DNA of 64,000 bases from Agromyces sp. Leaf222 (GTDB lineage: Bacteria > Actinomycetota > Actinomycetes > Actinomycetales > Microbacteriaceae), in contig NZ_LMKQ01000001.1 in assembly GCF_001421565.1 (NCBI RefSeq), positions 1,053,651 to 1,117,650 on the forward strand, given 5' to 3'. Below are positions 24,868-33,830 of this stretch, piece after piece. The notes below the pieces were generated by a model. That model worked only from the letters and a program-made list of their open reading frames with translations, made no database searches and was not told the DNA's origin. The stretch's first letter is position 1; the number at the start of each line of letters is the position of its first letter. A program made the position numbers and the translations under genes.

Positions 24868-26228
24868 GCGTGCACCTCCTCGTCGACGGATGCCGCGTCG
24901 ACGGCGTCCGCCGACGCGGAGTCCTCTGCAGCCTCGGCAGGTGCCGCGTGGGCGGCATGTCCGACCGGGGCCGCCGCGGTCGCCGCGGACGCAGGACCGG
25001 CCTGCCCGGCCGAAGCGGCGTCGCCCGCGACATCCGCCTCGCCCGCGGCATCCGTCGCCGTGACCGTCGTGACGTCGACGCCGTTCAGGGTGAGCAGCGA
25101 GTGCCAGCGGGCCGCCGCGAGCTCTGGCCGCTCGAGGGCGCCCGACGCGTTGGCGAGCTCGACGATGCGCGAGAGGTGCGGCAGGCTGCGGGCCGCGTGC
25201 AGGCCGCCCACCATCTGGAACGCCGCCTGGTGGCCGTTCAGCCACGACAGGAACGCGACGCCCGTCTTGTAGTAGTACGTGGGCGCGGCGAAGACCTGCT
25301 GCGAGAGCGGCTCGGTCGGCGCGAGGATCTCGCGGTAGCCGGCGACGTCGCCCCGGTCGAGCGCCTGGATCGCGGCCGACGCGTTCGGCGCGAGGCACGA
25401 GAACGCGCCGAGCAGGGCGTCGGAGTGCCCCTGCTCGTCGCCCTCGATGAGCCCGACGTAGTGGAAGTCGTCGCCCGTGAACATGCGCGCCGACTCGGGC
25501 AGGCGGCGCCGGACGGCGATCTCGGCATCGGCGTCGAGCAGGCTCATCTTGACGCCCTGCACCTTGTCGCCGTTGTAGCCGATGATCTGCAGCAGGGTCT
25601 CGGCCGCGGCATCCGTGTCGTCGGATCCGAAGTAGCCGGCGAGGCTCGGATCGAAGGCCGTGCCGAGCCAGTGCAGCACGACCGGCCCGCCCGCCGCGGC
25701 GAGCACCTCGCGGTACACGCGGCGGTAGTCGTCAGCGGTCTGCGCAGCGCGCGCGAGGTGACGGCTCGCCATGAGCACGACGCCGGCGCCCGCATCTTCG
25801 GTGTGGTGCAGCTGCTCCTTGTAGGCGTCGATGACCTGGTCGAGCGAGATCTGCTCATCGTCGACGTGGTCGGTGTTCACGCCGACGACCAGCCTGCCGC
25901 CGACGGATGCCGCCTCGGCCGCACTGCGCGAGATCAACTCGCGCGTGGCCGCCGCGTCGAGCCCCATGTTGCGCTGGGCCGTGTCCATCGCATCGGCCAC
26001 GCCGAGACCCCACGACCACACGTGGTGGCGGAACGCGAGCGTCGCATCCCAGTCGATCTCGGCCGGCTGCCCCGGCGTGTTGTCGGCGTGGGCCTTGGGC
26101 ACGACGTGCGCCGCCGCGTACGCGACCCGGCTGGTGAGCGGATGCCGCGGCTTGGCGAACGTCGGCGCCTCGGCGAGGTCGACGGCGCGCCGTGCGCCGT
26201 CGGCGTCGAGGAGGGTGAGCGTGGTCAT
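24864..26228 (-). CDS. DUF993 / dihydrodipicolinate synthase-like protein
   Basis: 454 aa. Residues 1-385 form a TIM-barrel domain of the DUF993 family related to DapA aldolases; VQGVKMSLLD carries a lysine placed like the Schiff-base Lys of DapA, and VVLHWLGTAFDP and TGDDFHYVGLIEGDE are family-typical. An Ala-rich tail of about 65 residues (from DAAGEADVAGDAAS) ends the protein and is probably disordered. A retro-aldol or dehydratase step on a keto-sugar made by the upstream dehydrogenase is inferred. Starts 2 nt after the stop of the dehydrogenase gene. Confidence 0.83.
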   Translation of the reverse strand: MTTLTLLDADGARRAVDLAEAPTFAKPRHPLTSRVAYAAAHVVPKAHADNTPGQPAEIDWDATLAFRHHVWSWGLGVADAMDTAQRNMGLDAAATRELISRSAAEAASVGGRLVVGVNTDHVDDEQISLDQVIDAYKEQLHHTEDAGAGVVLMASRHLARAAQTADDYRRVYREVLAAAGGPVVLHWLGTAFDPSLAGYFGSDDTDAAAETLLQIIGYNGDKVQGVKMSLLDADAEIAVRRRLPESARMFTGDDFHYVGLIEGDEQGHSDALLGAFSCLAPNASAAIQALDRGDVAGYREILAPTEPLSQQVFAAPTYYYKTGVAFLSWLNGHQAAFQMVGGLHAARSLPHLSRIVELANASGALERPELAAARWHSLLTLNGVDVTTVTATDAAGEADVAGDAASAGQAGPASAATAAAPVGHAAHAAPAEAAEDSASADAVDAASVDEEVHA

Positions 26229-26230
26229 GG

Positions 26231-27514
26231 TCAGCGGGCCCCGGCGAACTCGGGAGCCTCGACGGCGGCCGCGACATCCGCGGTGCTCAGGCCCGAGTCG
26301 AGCGTGACGACCGGGATCTCGATGCGGCGGCCCTCGCGGCTGGACGCGAGGCCCTGCTCGGCGAGGAGCACGCCGCGGGCGCCGGCGAGGAAGTCGAACT
26401 CGTTGGGGGCGTCCTCGACGACGTGGCGGATGAACTCCTCCCACTGCGTCTTGAAGCCGTTCTCGAACTCGCGGTTGCCGGGGCTCTCGATCCAGTCGCC
26501 GGCGTAGTCGTGCGCGTCGGCGAGGTCGGGGTTCCACACGGGCTTCGGGGTCGCGTTGCGCGGCTGGATCTTGCAGCCGAAGAGGCCCACGACGGCCGAG
26601 CCGTGCGTGCCGTCGACCTGGAACTCGACGAGCTCGTCGCGGTTGACGCGCGTGGTCCAGCTGGAGTTGAGCTGGGCGACCACGCCGCCCTCGAGCTCGA
26701 AGATCGCGTAGGCCGCGTCATCCGCCGTGGCCGCGTAGGTCTTGCCGCGCTCGTCGACGCGCTCGGGGACCTCGGTGACGGCCTTCGCGTAGACCGACTC
26801 GACGCGGCCGAAGAGGTTCTCGAGCACGTAGTTCCAGTGCGGGAACATGTCGACGATGATGCCGCCGCCGTCCTCGGCGCGGTAGTTCCAGCTGGGGCGC
26901 TGAGCGGGCTGCCAGTCGCCCTCGAAGACCCAGTAGCCGAACTCGCCGCGCACGCTCAGGATGCGGCCGAAGAAGCCCGAGTCGATGAGGCGCTTGAGCT
27001 TCTGCAGGCCCGGCAGGTAGAGCTTGTCGTGCACGACGCCGTTCTTGATGCCGGCCTCGTCGGCCAGGCGGGCGAGCTCGAGCGCCTCCTCGAAGGACTC
27101 GGCGGTCGGCTTCTCGGTGTAGATCGCCTTGCCCGCGGCGATCGCCTTCTTGATCGCGACCGCGCGCGCCTTCGTCACGAGGAAGTCGGCGTAGATCTGC
27201 CAGCGGTCGTCGGCGAGCGCCTCGTCGAGGTTCGTCGTGTAGTGCTCGATGCCGTGCTTGGCCGCGAGGTCGGCGAGCTTCTTCTCGCTGCGGCCGACGA
27301 GGATCGGCTCGACCTGCACCCGGGTCTCGCCGTCGCCGAGGAGCACGCCGCCCTGCTCGCGGATCGCCAGGATCGAGCGCACGAGGTGCTGGCGGTAGCC
27401 CATGCGGCCCGAGACGCCGTTCATGATGATGCCGATGGTCTGGGGCGCCTGCGGTGCCTGCGGTGCCTGCGGTGCGGAGGCTGCGGTGCCTGCGGGGGCT
27501 GCGGTGTCTGCCAC
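26231..27514 (-). CDS. Gfo/Idh/MocA family sugar dehydrogenase
   Basis: 427 aa. The nucleotide-binding loop GIIMNGVSGRMGYRQHL is near residue 28, EKPT (TEKPTAESFEEAL) carries the catalytic Lys of the family, and IIVDMFPHWNYV the substrate-binding His. The family oxidises a ring hydroxyl of sugars or inositols with NAD(P). Start GTG 27514 has CAGGA upstream; the N-terminus contains APQ repeats encoded by tandem 9-bp units. First gene of a three-gene operon with DUF993 and isomerase, with a LacI-type box 53 bp before the start. Confidence 0.87.
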   Translation of the reverse strand: MADTAAPAGTAASAPQAPQAPQAPQTIGIIMNGVSGRMGYRQHLVRSILAIREQGGVLLGDGETRVQVEPILVGRSEKKLADLAAKHGIEHYTTNLDEALADDRWQIYADFLVTKARAVAIKKAIAAGKAIYTEKPTAESFEEALELARLADEAGIKNGVVHDKLYLPGLQKLKRLIDSGFFGRILSVRGEFGYWVFEGDWQPAQRPSWNYRAEDGGGIIVDMFPHWNYVLENLFGRVESVYAKAVTEVPERVDERGKTYAATADDAAYAIFELEGGVVAQLNSSWTTRVNRDELVEFQVDGTHGSAVVGLFGCKIQPRNATPKPVWNPDLADAHDYAGDWIESPGNREFENGFKTQWEEFIRHVVEDAPNEFDFLAGARGVLLAEQGLASSREGRRIEIPVVTLDSGLSTADVAAAVEAPEFAGAR

Positions 27515-27566
27515 GGTGGTTCCTGTTCGGACGGGGCAGGAGGCGATCGGTGCCGCGTCCTGCGCT

Positions 27567-27582
27567 GGGAAAGCGTTTACCC
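27567..27582. promoter_or_regulatory. LacI-type operator before the DUF993 operon
   Basis: GGGAAAGCGTTTACCC is a 16-bp palindrome with a central CG, the typical LacI/GalR family architecture. It lies 53 bp upstream of GTG 27514. Confidence 0.72.
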
Positions 27583-27694
27583 GAGTGTGGCACACGAGGG
27601 TGCGGCGCGCAAGACCCGGTGCGGGGGAGTGCGGGCGGGGGCCGGGGCGGCCCGCGGGTGGCGGGTCGGCGGGTGACGGGTCGGCGGGAGGTCG

Positions 27695-27784
27695 ATGTCC
27701 GAAATGTCGGATATACGATCCGCCACGCCGCTCCAATGCGCCTTCGGCCGGCGAGCCGGATCGTGTATCCGACATTTCGGACAT
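27695..27784. repeat. long inverted repeat (28-bp arms)
   Basis: The arm at 27695-27722 (begins ATGTCCGAAATGTCGG) is complementary at 27 of 28 positions to 27757-27784, with a 34-nt loop. It is in the 586-bp gap between the LacI gene and the DUF993 operon, both on the minus strand. It can form an exceptionally stable cruciform or RNA hairpin. The rest of the gap (27785-28100) is very GC-rich with no gene I can support. Confidence 0.85.
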
Positions 27785-28100
27785 TCGCGGAAGGGATGCT
27801 GCGGCCGAAGCAGGCTCGGGGAGCGCCGGCCCGCGGCATCCGTTCCCGCGGCATCCGTGGGGGTCGAGAGGCGAGGGTGTCCTAGCTGGCGGGGACGTGC
27901 GTTGCGGGGTCGAAGGCGATCGGACCGCAACGAGCGTCCTTGCTGCGTGGTCGTCGCTCGGGCGGCGGTCCGAGGGGTGGGCGGTCCGATCGGCGGTCCG
28001 ACGGGTGGTCCGGCGGGCGGGCCGGCGGGTCGACGCGCGGCCGGCGCGCGGGCAGCAGGAGCGCCGCAGTACTGGGAGGCGGCGAGCGGAGTGGTGCGGC

Positions 28101-29168
28101 CTACGCCTCGAGGCGGGGCGTGCTCTCGCGGATGACGACCTCGGTCGAGACGTCGGCCGACGCGGCGCGGGCGGATGCGGCATCCGCCTCGTCGTCGAGG
28201 GCCAGGCGCAGCGCCTGCTCGCCGATGCGCTCGAGCGGCATGCGCACGCTCGTGAGGCGCGGCGTGACGTCGCGCACGGTCGGGATGTCGTCGAAGCCGG
28301 CGATGGCCACGTCGCGCCCCGGTTCGAGGCCGGCGTCGCGCACGGCCGACATGGCGCCCATCGCCATGACGTCGTTGAGCGCGAACACGAGCTGCGTGTC
28401 GCCGAGTCCGCGTTCGAGGAGTTCGCGCATGCCCTCGTATCCGCCGTCGCGCGTGAACGCGGTGCGCACGAGGCGGTCGTCGGCGAGGCCGGTGCCGAAG
28501 GGGGCGAGGCCCTCGGTGAAGCCGGCGATGCGGTCGTGCGCGGTGCGCAGTGACTCGGGCCCGGTGAGCGCGGCGAAGCGCCGGTAGCCGAGCGCGTGGA
28601 GTTCGGTGGCGAGGTCCTTCGCGCCGGACCGGTTGGCCAGCGGGAGTGTGCGGAACGGCAGGTCGCTCGCGCTGATGAAGACGGCGCGTCCGCCGGTCTG
28701 CTCGTAGGCGGCGAGCTCGGCCTCGAGCGCAGGGGCGAGCCCGTCGTCGATCGAGCGGGAGCCGGAGAGGATCATCACGCGGGGTCGCTGGCCGCGCATG
28801 GCGCGCACGAGCTCGAGTTCGCGCTCGCTGTCGCGCTCGGTCTCGGCCATGGTGACGATGAGTCGTTCGCCCGAGGCGGCGCCGACGACCCCGGCGGCGA
28901 TCGACGAGAAGTACGGGTCGGCGATGTCGGCCACGAGCAGGGCGACCGTGGTGGAGGTGCCGCGGGCGACGGCCTGGGCCGAGAGGTTCGGCGTGTAGCC
29001 GAGCTTCGCGGCGGCGGCGAGCACGCGCTCGCGGTATTCCTCGTTGACCTTGCGGGTGCTGCCGTTCAGCGAACGCGATGCGGTGGCGAGTGAGACGCCG
29101 GCCTCTCGGGCGACGTCGTGCAGGGTGGCCGGCGTCGATCGCCGGGTCTGGGGGCCGCCCTCAGCCAT
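28101..29168 (-). CDS. LacI family transcriptional regulator
   Basis: 355 aa. The HTH is ATLHDVAREAGVSLATASRS (residues 13-32) with hinge helix NLSAQAVARGTSTTVALLV; the periplasmic-binding-like core follows, with ALNDVMAMGAM and IAGFDDIPTVRDVTPRLTSVRMP. AGGAGG precedes ATG 29168. It is flanked by a sugar dehydrogenase operon downstream and a divergent Gfo/Idh/MocA gene, with two LacI-type boxes in the divergent gap, so it probably controls both and itself in response to a sugar. Confidence 0.91.
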   Translation of the reverse strand: MAEGGPQTRRSTPATLHDVAREAGVSLATASRSLNGSTRKVNEEYRERVLAAAAKLGYTPNLSAQAVARGTSTTVALLVADIADPYFSSIAAGVVGAASGERLIVTMAETERDSERELELVRAMRGQRPRVMILSGSRSIDDGLAPALEAELAAYEQTGGRAVFISASDLPFRTLPLANRSGAKDLATELHALGYRRFAALTGPESLRTAHDRIAGFTEGLAPFGTGLADDRLVRTAFTRDGGYEGMRELLERGLGDTQLVFALNDVMAMGAMSAVRDAGLEPGRDVAIAGFDDIPTVRDVTPRLTSVRMPLERIGEQALRLALDDEADAASARAASADVSTEVVIRESTPRLEA

Positions 29169-29321
29169 GGGTCCTCCTGGTCGCAGGTCGGCCGGATCGC
29201 GCGGGGTCGTCGCGCGGTTCGTCGTGCCGTACGGGCCGATGGGCCTCGACTCTACCGCGGGTCGCGGGTGACGGGGGTTTTGCCGCGTCACGTGTTTCTG
29301 GTAGACCTGTAGCGAAAGCGA

Positions 29322-29334
29322 GATAGCGCTTTCC
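29322..29334. promoter_or_regulatory. LacI-type operator (AGCGCT class)
   Basis: GATAGCGCTTTCC, with centre GCGC and extended CCCG, shares AGCGCTTTCCCG with the sites at 21489 and 53274. It is in the divergent gap between the LacI gene and the Gfo/Idh/MocA gene. Confidence 0.6.
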
Positions 29335-29375
29335 CGCAGGTTTCCCGCCGATCCGGGCGTGAGACGGATGCCGCT

Positions 29376-29391
29376 GAGCAAGCGGTTTCTC
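29376..29391. promoter_or_regulatory. LacI-type operator (CGGTTTC class)
   Basis: GAGCAAGCGGTTTCTC is an imperfect 16-bp palindrome 42 bp before the Gfo/Idh/MocA start. It shares AAGCGGTTTC with the site at 37042 (minus strand) and CGGTTTCTCG with the site at 37110, i.e. with the boxes of the second LacI regulator. Confidence 0.6.
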
Positions 29392-29432
29392 GGCAGATGC
29401 CGCCACCCACCAGCGAGGCGATGGAGCACAGC

Positions 29433-30842
29433 ATGGCGCAGCACGAACCCGGACGCGAGCGCGGACATGAGCAGGGGCACGAGCAGGGGCACGAGCGCGG
29501 GCCCGGGCGCGAACGCTACGCGCTCATCGGCACGGGCAGCCGCGCGGGCATGTACATCGCCGCGATGTCCGGAACCGCGTTCGGCGCCGAGCATGTCGCC
29601 GAGGTCGCCGACCTCGTCGCCTGGTGCGACGTGAACCCGGGCCGGCTCGACGTCTACGAGCGCGAGGTCGTCGCGACGGGACATCCGGCGCCCGTGCGCT
29701 ATGCCGTCGACGACCTCGAGCGCATGATCGTCGACGAGCGCATCGACCGGGTCGTCGTGACCACACCCGACTTCACGCACGCCGAGTACGTCGTGCGGGC
29801 GCTGCGGGCGGGTGCCGACGTGGTCGTCGAGAAGCCGCTCACGATCGACGCCGAGAGCGTGCGCCGCATCGGCGAGGCGATCGCCGAGACCGGCCGCGAG
29901 GTCATCACGACGTTCAACTACCGCTACAGCCCGCGCAACTCGACGCTGCGCCGGGTCATCGCCGACGGACGCATCGGACGGGTCACGAGCGTGCACTTCG
30001 AGTGGGCGCTCGACACGGTGCACGGGGCCGACTACTTCCGCCGCTGGCACCGCGAGAAGCAGAACTCGGGGGGCCTGTTCATCCACAAGGCGTCGCACCA
30101 CTTCGACCTCGTCAACTGGTGGATCGATGCGACCCCGGTGCGCGTCTTCGCCAGCGGCGGCCTGCGCTTCTACGGCGCCGAGAACGCCGAGGCGCGAGGG
30201 CTCGGCGAGCGTCCATCGCGCGGCACCGGCACGAGCGGCGACCCGTTCGCGCTCGACCTCGCCGGCGACGCCCGCATGAAGGAGCTCTACCTCGACCAGG
30301 AGCACCACGACGGCTACCTGCGCGACCGCGACGTGTTCGACGCGGGCATCACGATCGAGGACAACCTCGCCGCCCTCGTCGACTACGACTCCGGCGCGAC
30401 GCTCAGCTACTCGCTGAACGCCCACGCCCCCTGGGAGGGCTACCGCGTGACCGTGAACGGCACCGAAGGTCGCGCCGAGCTCGAGGTCGTCGAGCGCGGG
30501 GCCGTGCTCATCGGCGAGGACGGCCGCGTGATCGTCGACCCCTCGATGCATCCGGATGCCTCGTCCGGCGACGACGTGCGGCCGCACGGCGAGCGGCTCG
30601 TCGTGCAACGGCACTGGGAGGGCGCCGAGGTCGTGCCGATCCCCGAGGGCATCGGGAGCCACGGCGGCGGCGACGCGTTCCTGCTCGATCACCTCTTCCG
30701 AAGGGTGACCGATGACGCGCCCCTCGGCCGCGTGGCCGGCTACGCCGACGGCGTGCGCGCCGTGTCGGTGGGCATCGCCGGCAACCTCTCGCTCGAGACC
30801 GGCAGGCCTGTGCTCATCGGCGAGCTCGAGCTCGGGGTCTGA
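29433..30842 (+). CDS. Gfo/Idh/MocA family oxidoreductase
   Basis: 469 aa from ATG 29433 (GGAG 6 nt upstream; ATG 29421 also possible). After a charged tail with GHEQ repeats comes the NAD-binding loop YALIGTGSRAGMYIAAM, then VVEKPLTIDAESVRRIGEAI (catalytic EKP Lys) and GGLFIHKASHHFDLVNWW (substrate His). The large C-terminal insert EDNLAALVDYDSGATLSYSLN fits this family. It probably oxidises a sugar or sugar-acid ring. Two different LacI-type operators lie in its promoter region, indicating control by both local regulators. Confidence 0.86.
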   Translation: MAQHEPGRERGHEQGHEQGHERGPGRERYALIGTGSRAGMYIAAMSGTAFGAEHVAEVADLVAWCDVNPGRLDVYEREVVATGHPAPVRYAVDDLERMIVDERIDRVVVTTPDFTHAEYVVRALRAGADVVVEKPLTIDAESVRRIGEAIAETGREVITTFNYRYSPRNSTLRRVIADGRIGRVTSVHFEWALDTVHGADYFRRWHREKQNSGGLFIHKASHHFDLVNWWIDATPVRVFASGGLRFYGAENAEARGLGERPSRGTGTSGDPFALDLAGDARMKELYLDQEHHDGYLRDRDVFDAGITIEDNLAALVDYDSGATLSYSLNAHAPWEGYRVTVNGTEGRAELEVVERGAVLIGEDGRVIVDPSMHPDASSGDDVRPHGERLVVQRHWEGAEVVPIPEGIGSHGGGDAFLLDHLFRRVTDDAPLGRVAGYADGVRAVSVGIAGNLSLETGRPVLIGELELGV

Positions 30843-30917
30843 CCTCCAGGGCGGATGCCGCGGCATCCGTCACCGATTCGGACGTGGAGGGCCGGCGCTG
30901 GCGCCGGGGGAGGCCGG

Positions 30918-32081
30918 TCAGGCGCCGTCGATGGCCGGGGCGTGCCGCGGGTAGGCGAACAGCATCGCGCCGGAGGCGATCCACACGAGCCCGATCGCGA
31001 CGAGGAGCGCCTCCGCGCCGAGCCCGGCGGCGAGGCCGGCGACGGCCGCCCCCGCGGCGGCCGCGGCAGCGCGCAGGCCGGCGCCGACCGTGAACACCTG
31101 GGAGCGCAGCGAGGGCGGGCTCTGCTGCTTGCGGATGAGGAGCATCGCCGCCGAGCTCGCCGCGGTGAACAGGCCAGAGGCGCCGATGGCGACGATCGTC
31201 CACGGCGTGCCGAGGTCGAACGCCGCGAGCACGGTGAACACGCCCGTCGCGGCGAACCCGGCACCCATCGTGAACTCGGGCCGGAAGGCCGGCGTCTTCG
31301 CCGAGTTCCAGAGTGCGCCGAGCAGGCCGACGATCGCGAAGGCCGTGACGATGAGTGCGCCGCCGCCCGCGTCGCCGCCTCGCTGCACGGAGAGGGCGAC
31401 AGCCGCGATGGCGAGGCCGCCGGCGCCGAACTGGCTGATGGTTCCGCTCGAGGTGATCACGGCGAGCGGCCGGTGGGTCGAGATGTGCCGGAACCCTGCG
31501 GCGATGGTGCGCAGCATGGAGCCGTGCGGTTGTGCGGCGACCGGTCGGAGGCGAAGCGGGATCGTTCCGATCGCCCCCAGCAGCGCGCTGCCGGCCATGA
31601 GCAGCGTGGCGAGCCTGGCGGACCCGAACGCGGCGGCCGCGGCGACCGTCGCCGGGCCGACGACCGCGCCGAGGTTGTAGGCGAGGGCATCGATCGCGTA
31701 GGCGCGGCGTTCGTCGGGGATGGCCTCCGTGACGAAGCTCGAGAGGCCGCCCATGACGAACGGCGTCGCCATGCCGGCCACGACGAGGGCGACCGCGACG
31801 ATGCCGGGCGCGACGGCGCCGAGGAAGGCCGCGATCGTGAACGCCGCGGCCGTCACCACGCCGGCGCCGGCGACGAGGGCGCCGGGCCGGCGGGTGCGGT
31901 CGAGCACGGCGCCGACGATCGGTGCGGCGACGATGCTCGGCCCGAGCGCCGCGGCCGCGAGGAGCCCGCCGAGCGCGACGTCGCCCAGCTGCTCGACGGC
32001 GAGCACCGGGATCGCGACCGTGATGCCGCCGACCGCGAGGCGCGGCGGGGTCGCGGCGGCGAGGTAGGCGATGGCGCTCAT
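30918..32081 (-). CDS. MFS transporter (12-TM)
   Basis: 387 aa with about twelve hydrophobic segments; loop 2-3 is GAVLDRTRRPGAL (motif A-like), and the protein is rich in Ala/Gly helices. The fold fits MFS_1 drug or metabolite transporters; substrate unknown. ATG 32081 (MSAIAYLAAATPP) is taken as start because upstream codons are shadow sequence; a TACGCT box lies about 36 nt upstream. It separates the two sugar operons but shares no overlaps with them, so it may be unrelated to sugar use. Confidence 0.82.
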   Translation of the reverse strand: MSAIAYLAAATPPRLAVGGITVAIPVLAVEQLGDVALGGLLAAAALGPSIVAAPIVGAVLDRTRRPGALVAGAGVVTAAAFTIAAFLGAVAPGIVAVALVVAGMATPFVMGGLSSFVTEAIPDERRAYAIDALAYNLGAVVGPATVAAAAAFGSARLATLLMAGSALLGAIGTIPLRLRPVAAQPHGSMLRTIAAGFRHISTHRPLAVITSSGTISQFGAGGLAIAAVALSVQRGGDAGGGALIVTAFAIVGLLGALWNSAKTPAFRPEFTMGAGFAATGVFTVLAAFDLGTPWTIVAIGASGLFTAASSAAMLLIRKQQSPPSLRSQVFTVGAGLRAAAAAAGAAVAGLAAGLGAEALLVAIGLVWIASGAMLFAYPRHAPAIDGA

Positions 32082-32196
32082 GGGGCGGCGAACTGGTGAC
32101 GGGACACGAGGGTTCGAGCGTACCCGCGGGCTCGGGGCGCAGCCGACGCCGCCGTCGTCGCGAGCGGATGCCGCGGGCCGGCGTCGCTCGGACGCG

Positions 32197-33759
32197 TCAG
32201 GGCAGGGTCGGCACGCCGTCGACGCGGCGGGGGATGCCGAGCGGGTTCGCCTCGCGCAGTTCGGGCGGAAGCGCGGCATCCGGAGCCTCCTGGTAGGCGA
32301 CCGGCCGGAGGAACCGGCGCATCGCGCTGACGCCGACCGACGTGTGGATGGTCGTCGTCGCGGGCCACGGGCCGCCGTGCTGCTGCGCCCAGCTCACCGC
32401 GACGCCGGTCGGCCATCCGGCGAAGAGCACGCGCCCGGCGATCTCGGTGAGCACGGCGAGGATGTCGGCGAGGTCCTCGCCGGGCTCGGCGTGCACCGTG
32501 GCCGTGAGGCTGCCTCCGACGGCCCGGATCGCCGCGAGCGCCTCGTCGATCGAGGCGTACTCCACGACGAGCGTCGACGGGCCGAAGCACTCGGCGAAGA
32601 GCGCCTGCGGGTCGGCGACGACGGCGGCGGCGGTGGTGGCGAGCACGACCGGCGAGCCGGTTCCGGTGGCGGATGCCGCGGCCGGGGCGTTGCCCGACCC
32701 GTCCACGTCGTCCGGCCGGCCCGGCCGGCCCGGCCGGCCCGGCCCGCTCACCACGCCCGCGACGACCCGCACGTCGGCATGGGCGGCGAGTGCGGCGACC
32801 CCGGCGGCGAACGCGGCGGCGATGCCGTCGGTGAGCATCGGCACCGCGGCATCCGCATCGCCCGACCCGACCGCCTGCGCGGCGACGAGTTCGGCGAAGC
32901 CGGAGCCCGCGGGTACGAAGACGACGCCCGGGTTCGTGCAGAACTGGCCGGCGCCGAGCGTGAACGACGCGGCGAGGCCGGCGGCGAGCTCGGTCGCGCG
33001 CGCCTCGACGGCGGCCGGCGTGATGAGCACCGGGTTGACGGCGCTGAGCTCGCCGTAGAACGGGATCGGGTCGGGACGCGACGACGCGAGGTCGAACAGC
33101 GCTCGCCCGCCGTGCAGCGAGCCGGTGAACCCGACCGCCCGGATCTCGGGGTGCTGCACCAGGGCGACGCCGGCCGCGCGTCCCTCGACGTGTGCGAACA
33201 CGCCGTCGGGTGCGCCCGCGGCGGAGAGGGCGTCGCCGACGATCGCGGCGGTGCGTCGCGACAGGCGGGGGTGCGCGGAGTGGCCCTTGACCACGACGGG
33301 GCATCCGGTGGCGAGCGCCGACGCGGTGTCGCCGCCCGCGACCGAGAACGCGAACGGGAAGTTCGACGCCCCGAACACAGCGACGGGTCCGAGCGGCCGC
33401 AGCATCCGCCGCAGGTCGGGCGTCGGCGGGATCGTCGTCGCATCCGGGTGGTCGATCGTCGCCTCGAGGTAGGAGCCCTCGACGATCGCGCGCGCGAAGA
33501 GCCGCAGCTGCGATGTCGTGCGGGCGAGCTCGCTCGTGAGGCGCACGGGGCCGAGGTGCGTCTCCTCGTCGGCGAGCGGCACGAGCTCGTCGCGCGCGGC
33601 GTCGAGCGCGTCGGCGACGGCGGTCAGCCAGGCGAACCGCTCGGCGGCGGTCGACGCGACGGTCGTGGCGAAGGCCCGGCGGGCCGCGGCGGCGGCCTCG
33701 TCGACGAGCGCCGTGGCATCCGTCGACGGTGCGGCGAGGGCTGAGCGGTCGGTGGTCAT
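32197..33759 (-). CDS. aldehyde dehydrogenase, 2-ketoglutarate semialdehyde type
   Basis: 520 aa, NADP-type ALDH. The nucleophile is Cys274 in GAGQFCTNPG, the general base Glu237 in FYGELSAVNP, and the N-terminal half has FGASNFPFAFSVAGGDTASA, characteristic of the 2,5-dioxovalerate (ketoglutarate semialdehyde) dehydrogenase group. A GPGRPGRPGRP insert at about 339-349 comes from tandem CCGG-rich DNA and is probably a slippage product. Last gene of the sugar-acid operon; it would oxidise the semialdehyde to 2-oxoglutarate. GGAGG precedes ATG 33759. Confidence 0.87.
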   Translation of the reverse strand: MTTDRSALAAPSTDATALVDEAAAAARRAFATTVASTAAERFAWLTAVADALDAARDELVPLADEETHLGPVRLTSELARTTSQLRLFARAIVEGSYLEATIDHPDATTIPPTPDLRRMLRPLGPVAVFGASNFPFAFSVAGGDTASALATGCPVVVKGHSAHPRLSRRTAAIVGDALSAAGAPDGVFAHVEGRAAGVALVQHPEIRAVGFTGSLHGGRALFDLASSRPDPIPFYGELSAVNPVLITPAAVEARATELAAGLAASFTLGAGQFCTNPGVVFVPAGSGFAELVAAQAVGSGDADAAVPMLTDGIAAAFAAGVAALAAHADVRVVAGVVSGPGRPGRPGRPDDVDGSGNAPAAASATGTGSPVVLATTAAAVVADPQALFAECFGPSTLVVEYASIDEALAAIRAVGGSLTATVHAEPGEDLADILAVLTEIAGRVLFAGWPTGVAVSWAQQHGGPWPATTTIHTSVGVSAMRRFLRPVAYQEAPDAALPPELREANPLGIPRRVDGVPTLP

Positions 33760-33830
33760 GCGTCCTCCAGAGGGGTCGAGCGAGTCGAGCGGGGTCGGGC
33801 GGATGCCGCGGCATCCGCAGTTCGAAGCGG

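Noticed and set aside
30918..32081. Assigning the MFS protein firmly as the uronate transporter
   Set aside because: It is adjacent but not overlapping, has no LacI-type box, and its sequence looks like a general MFS_1 protein; left as a possibility only.
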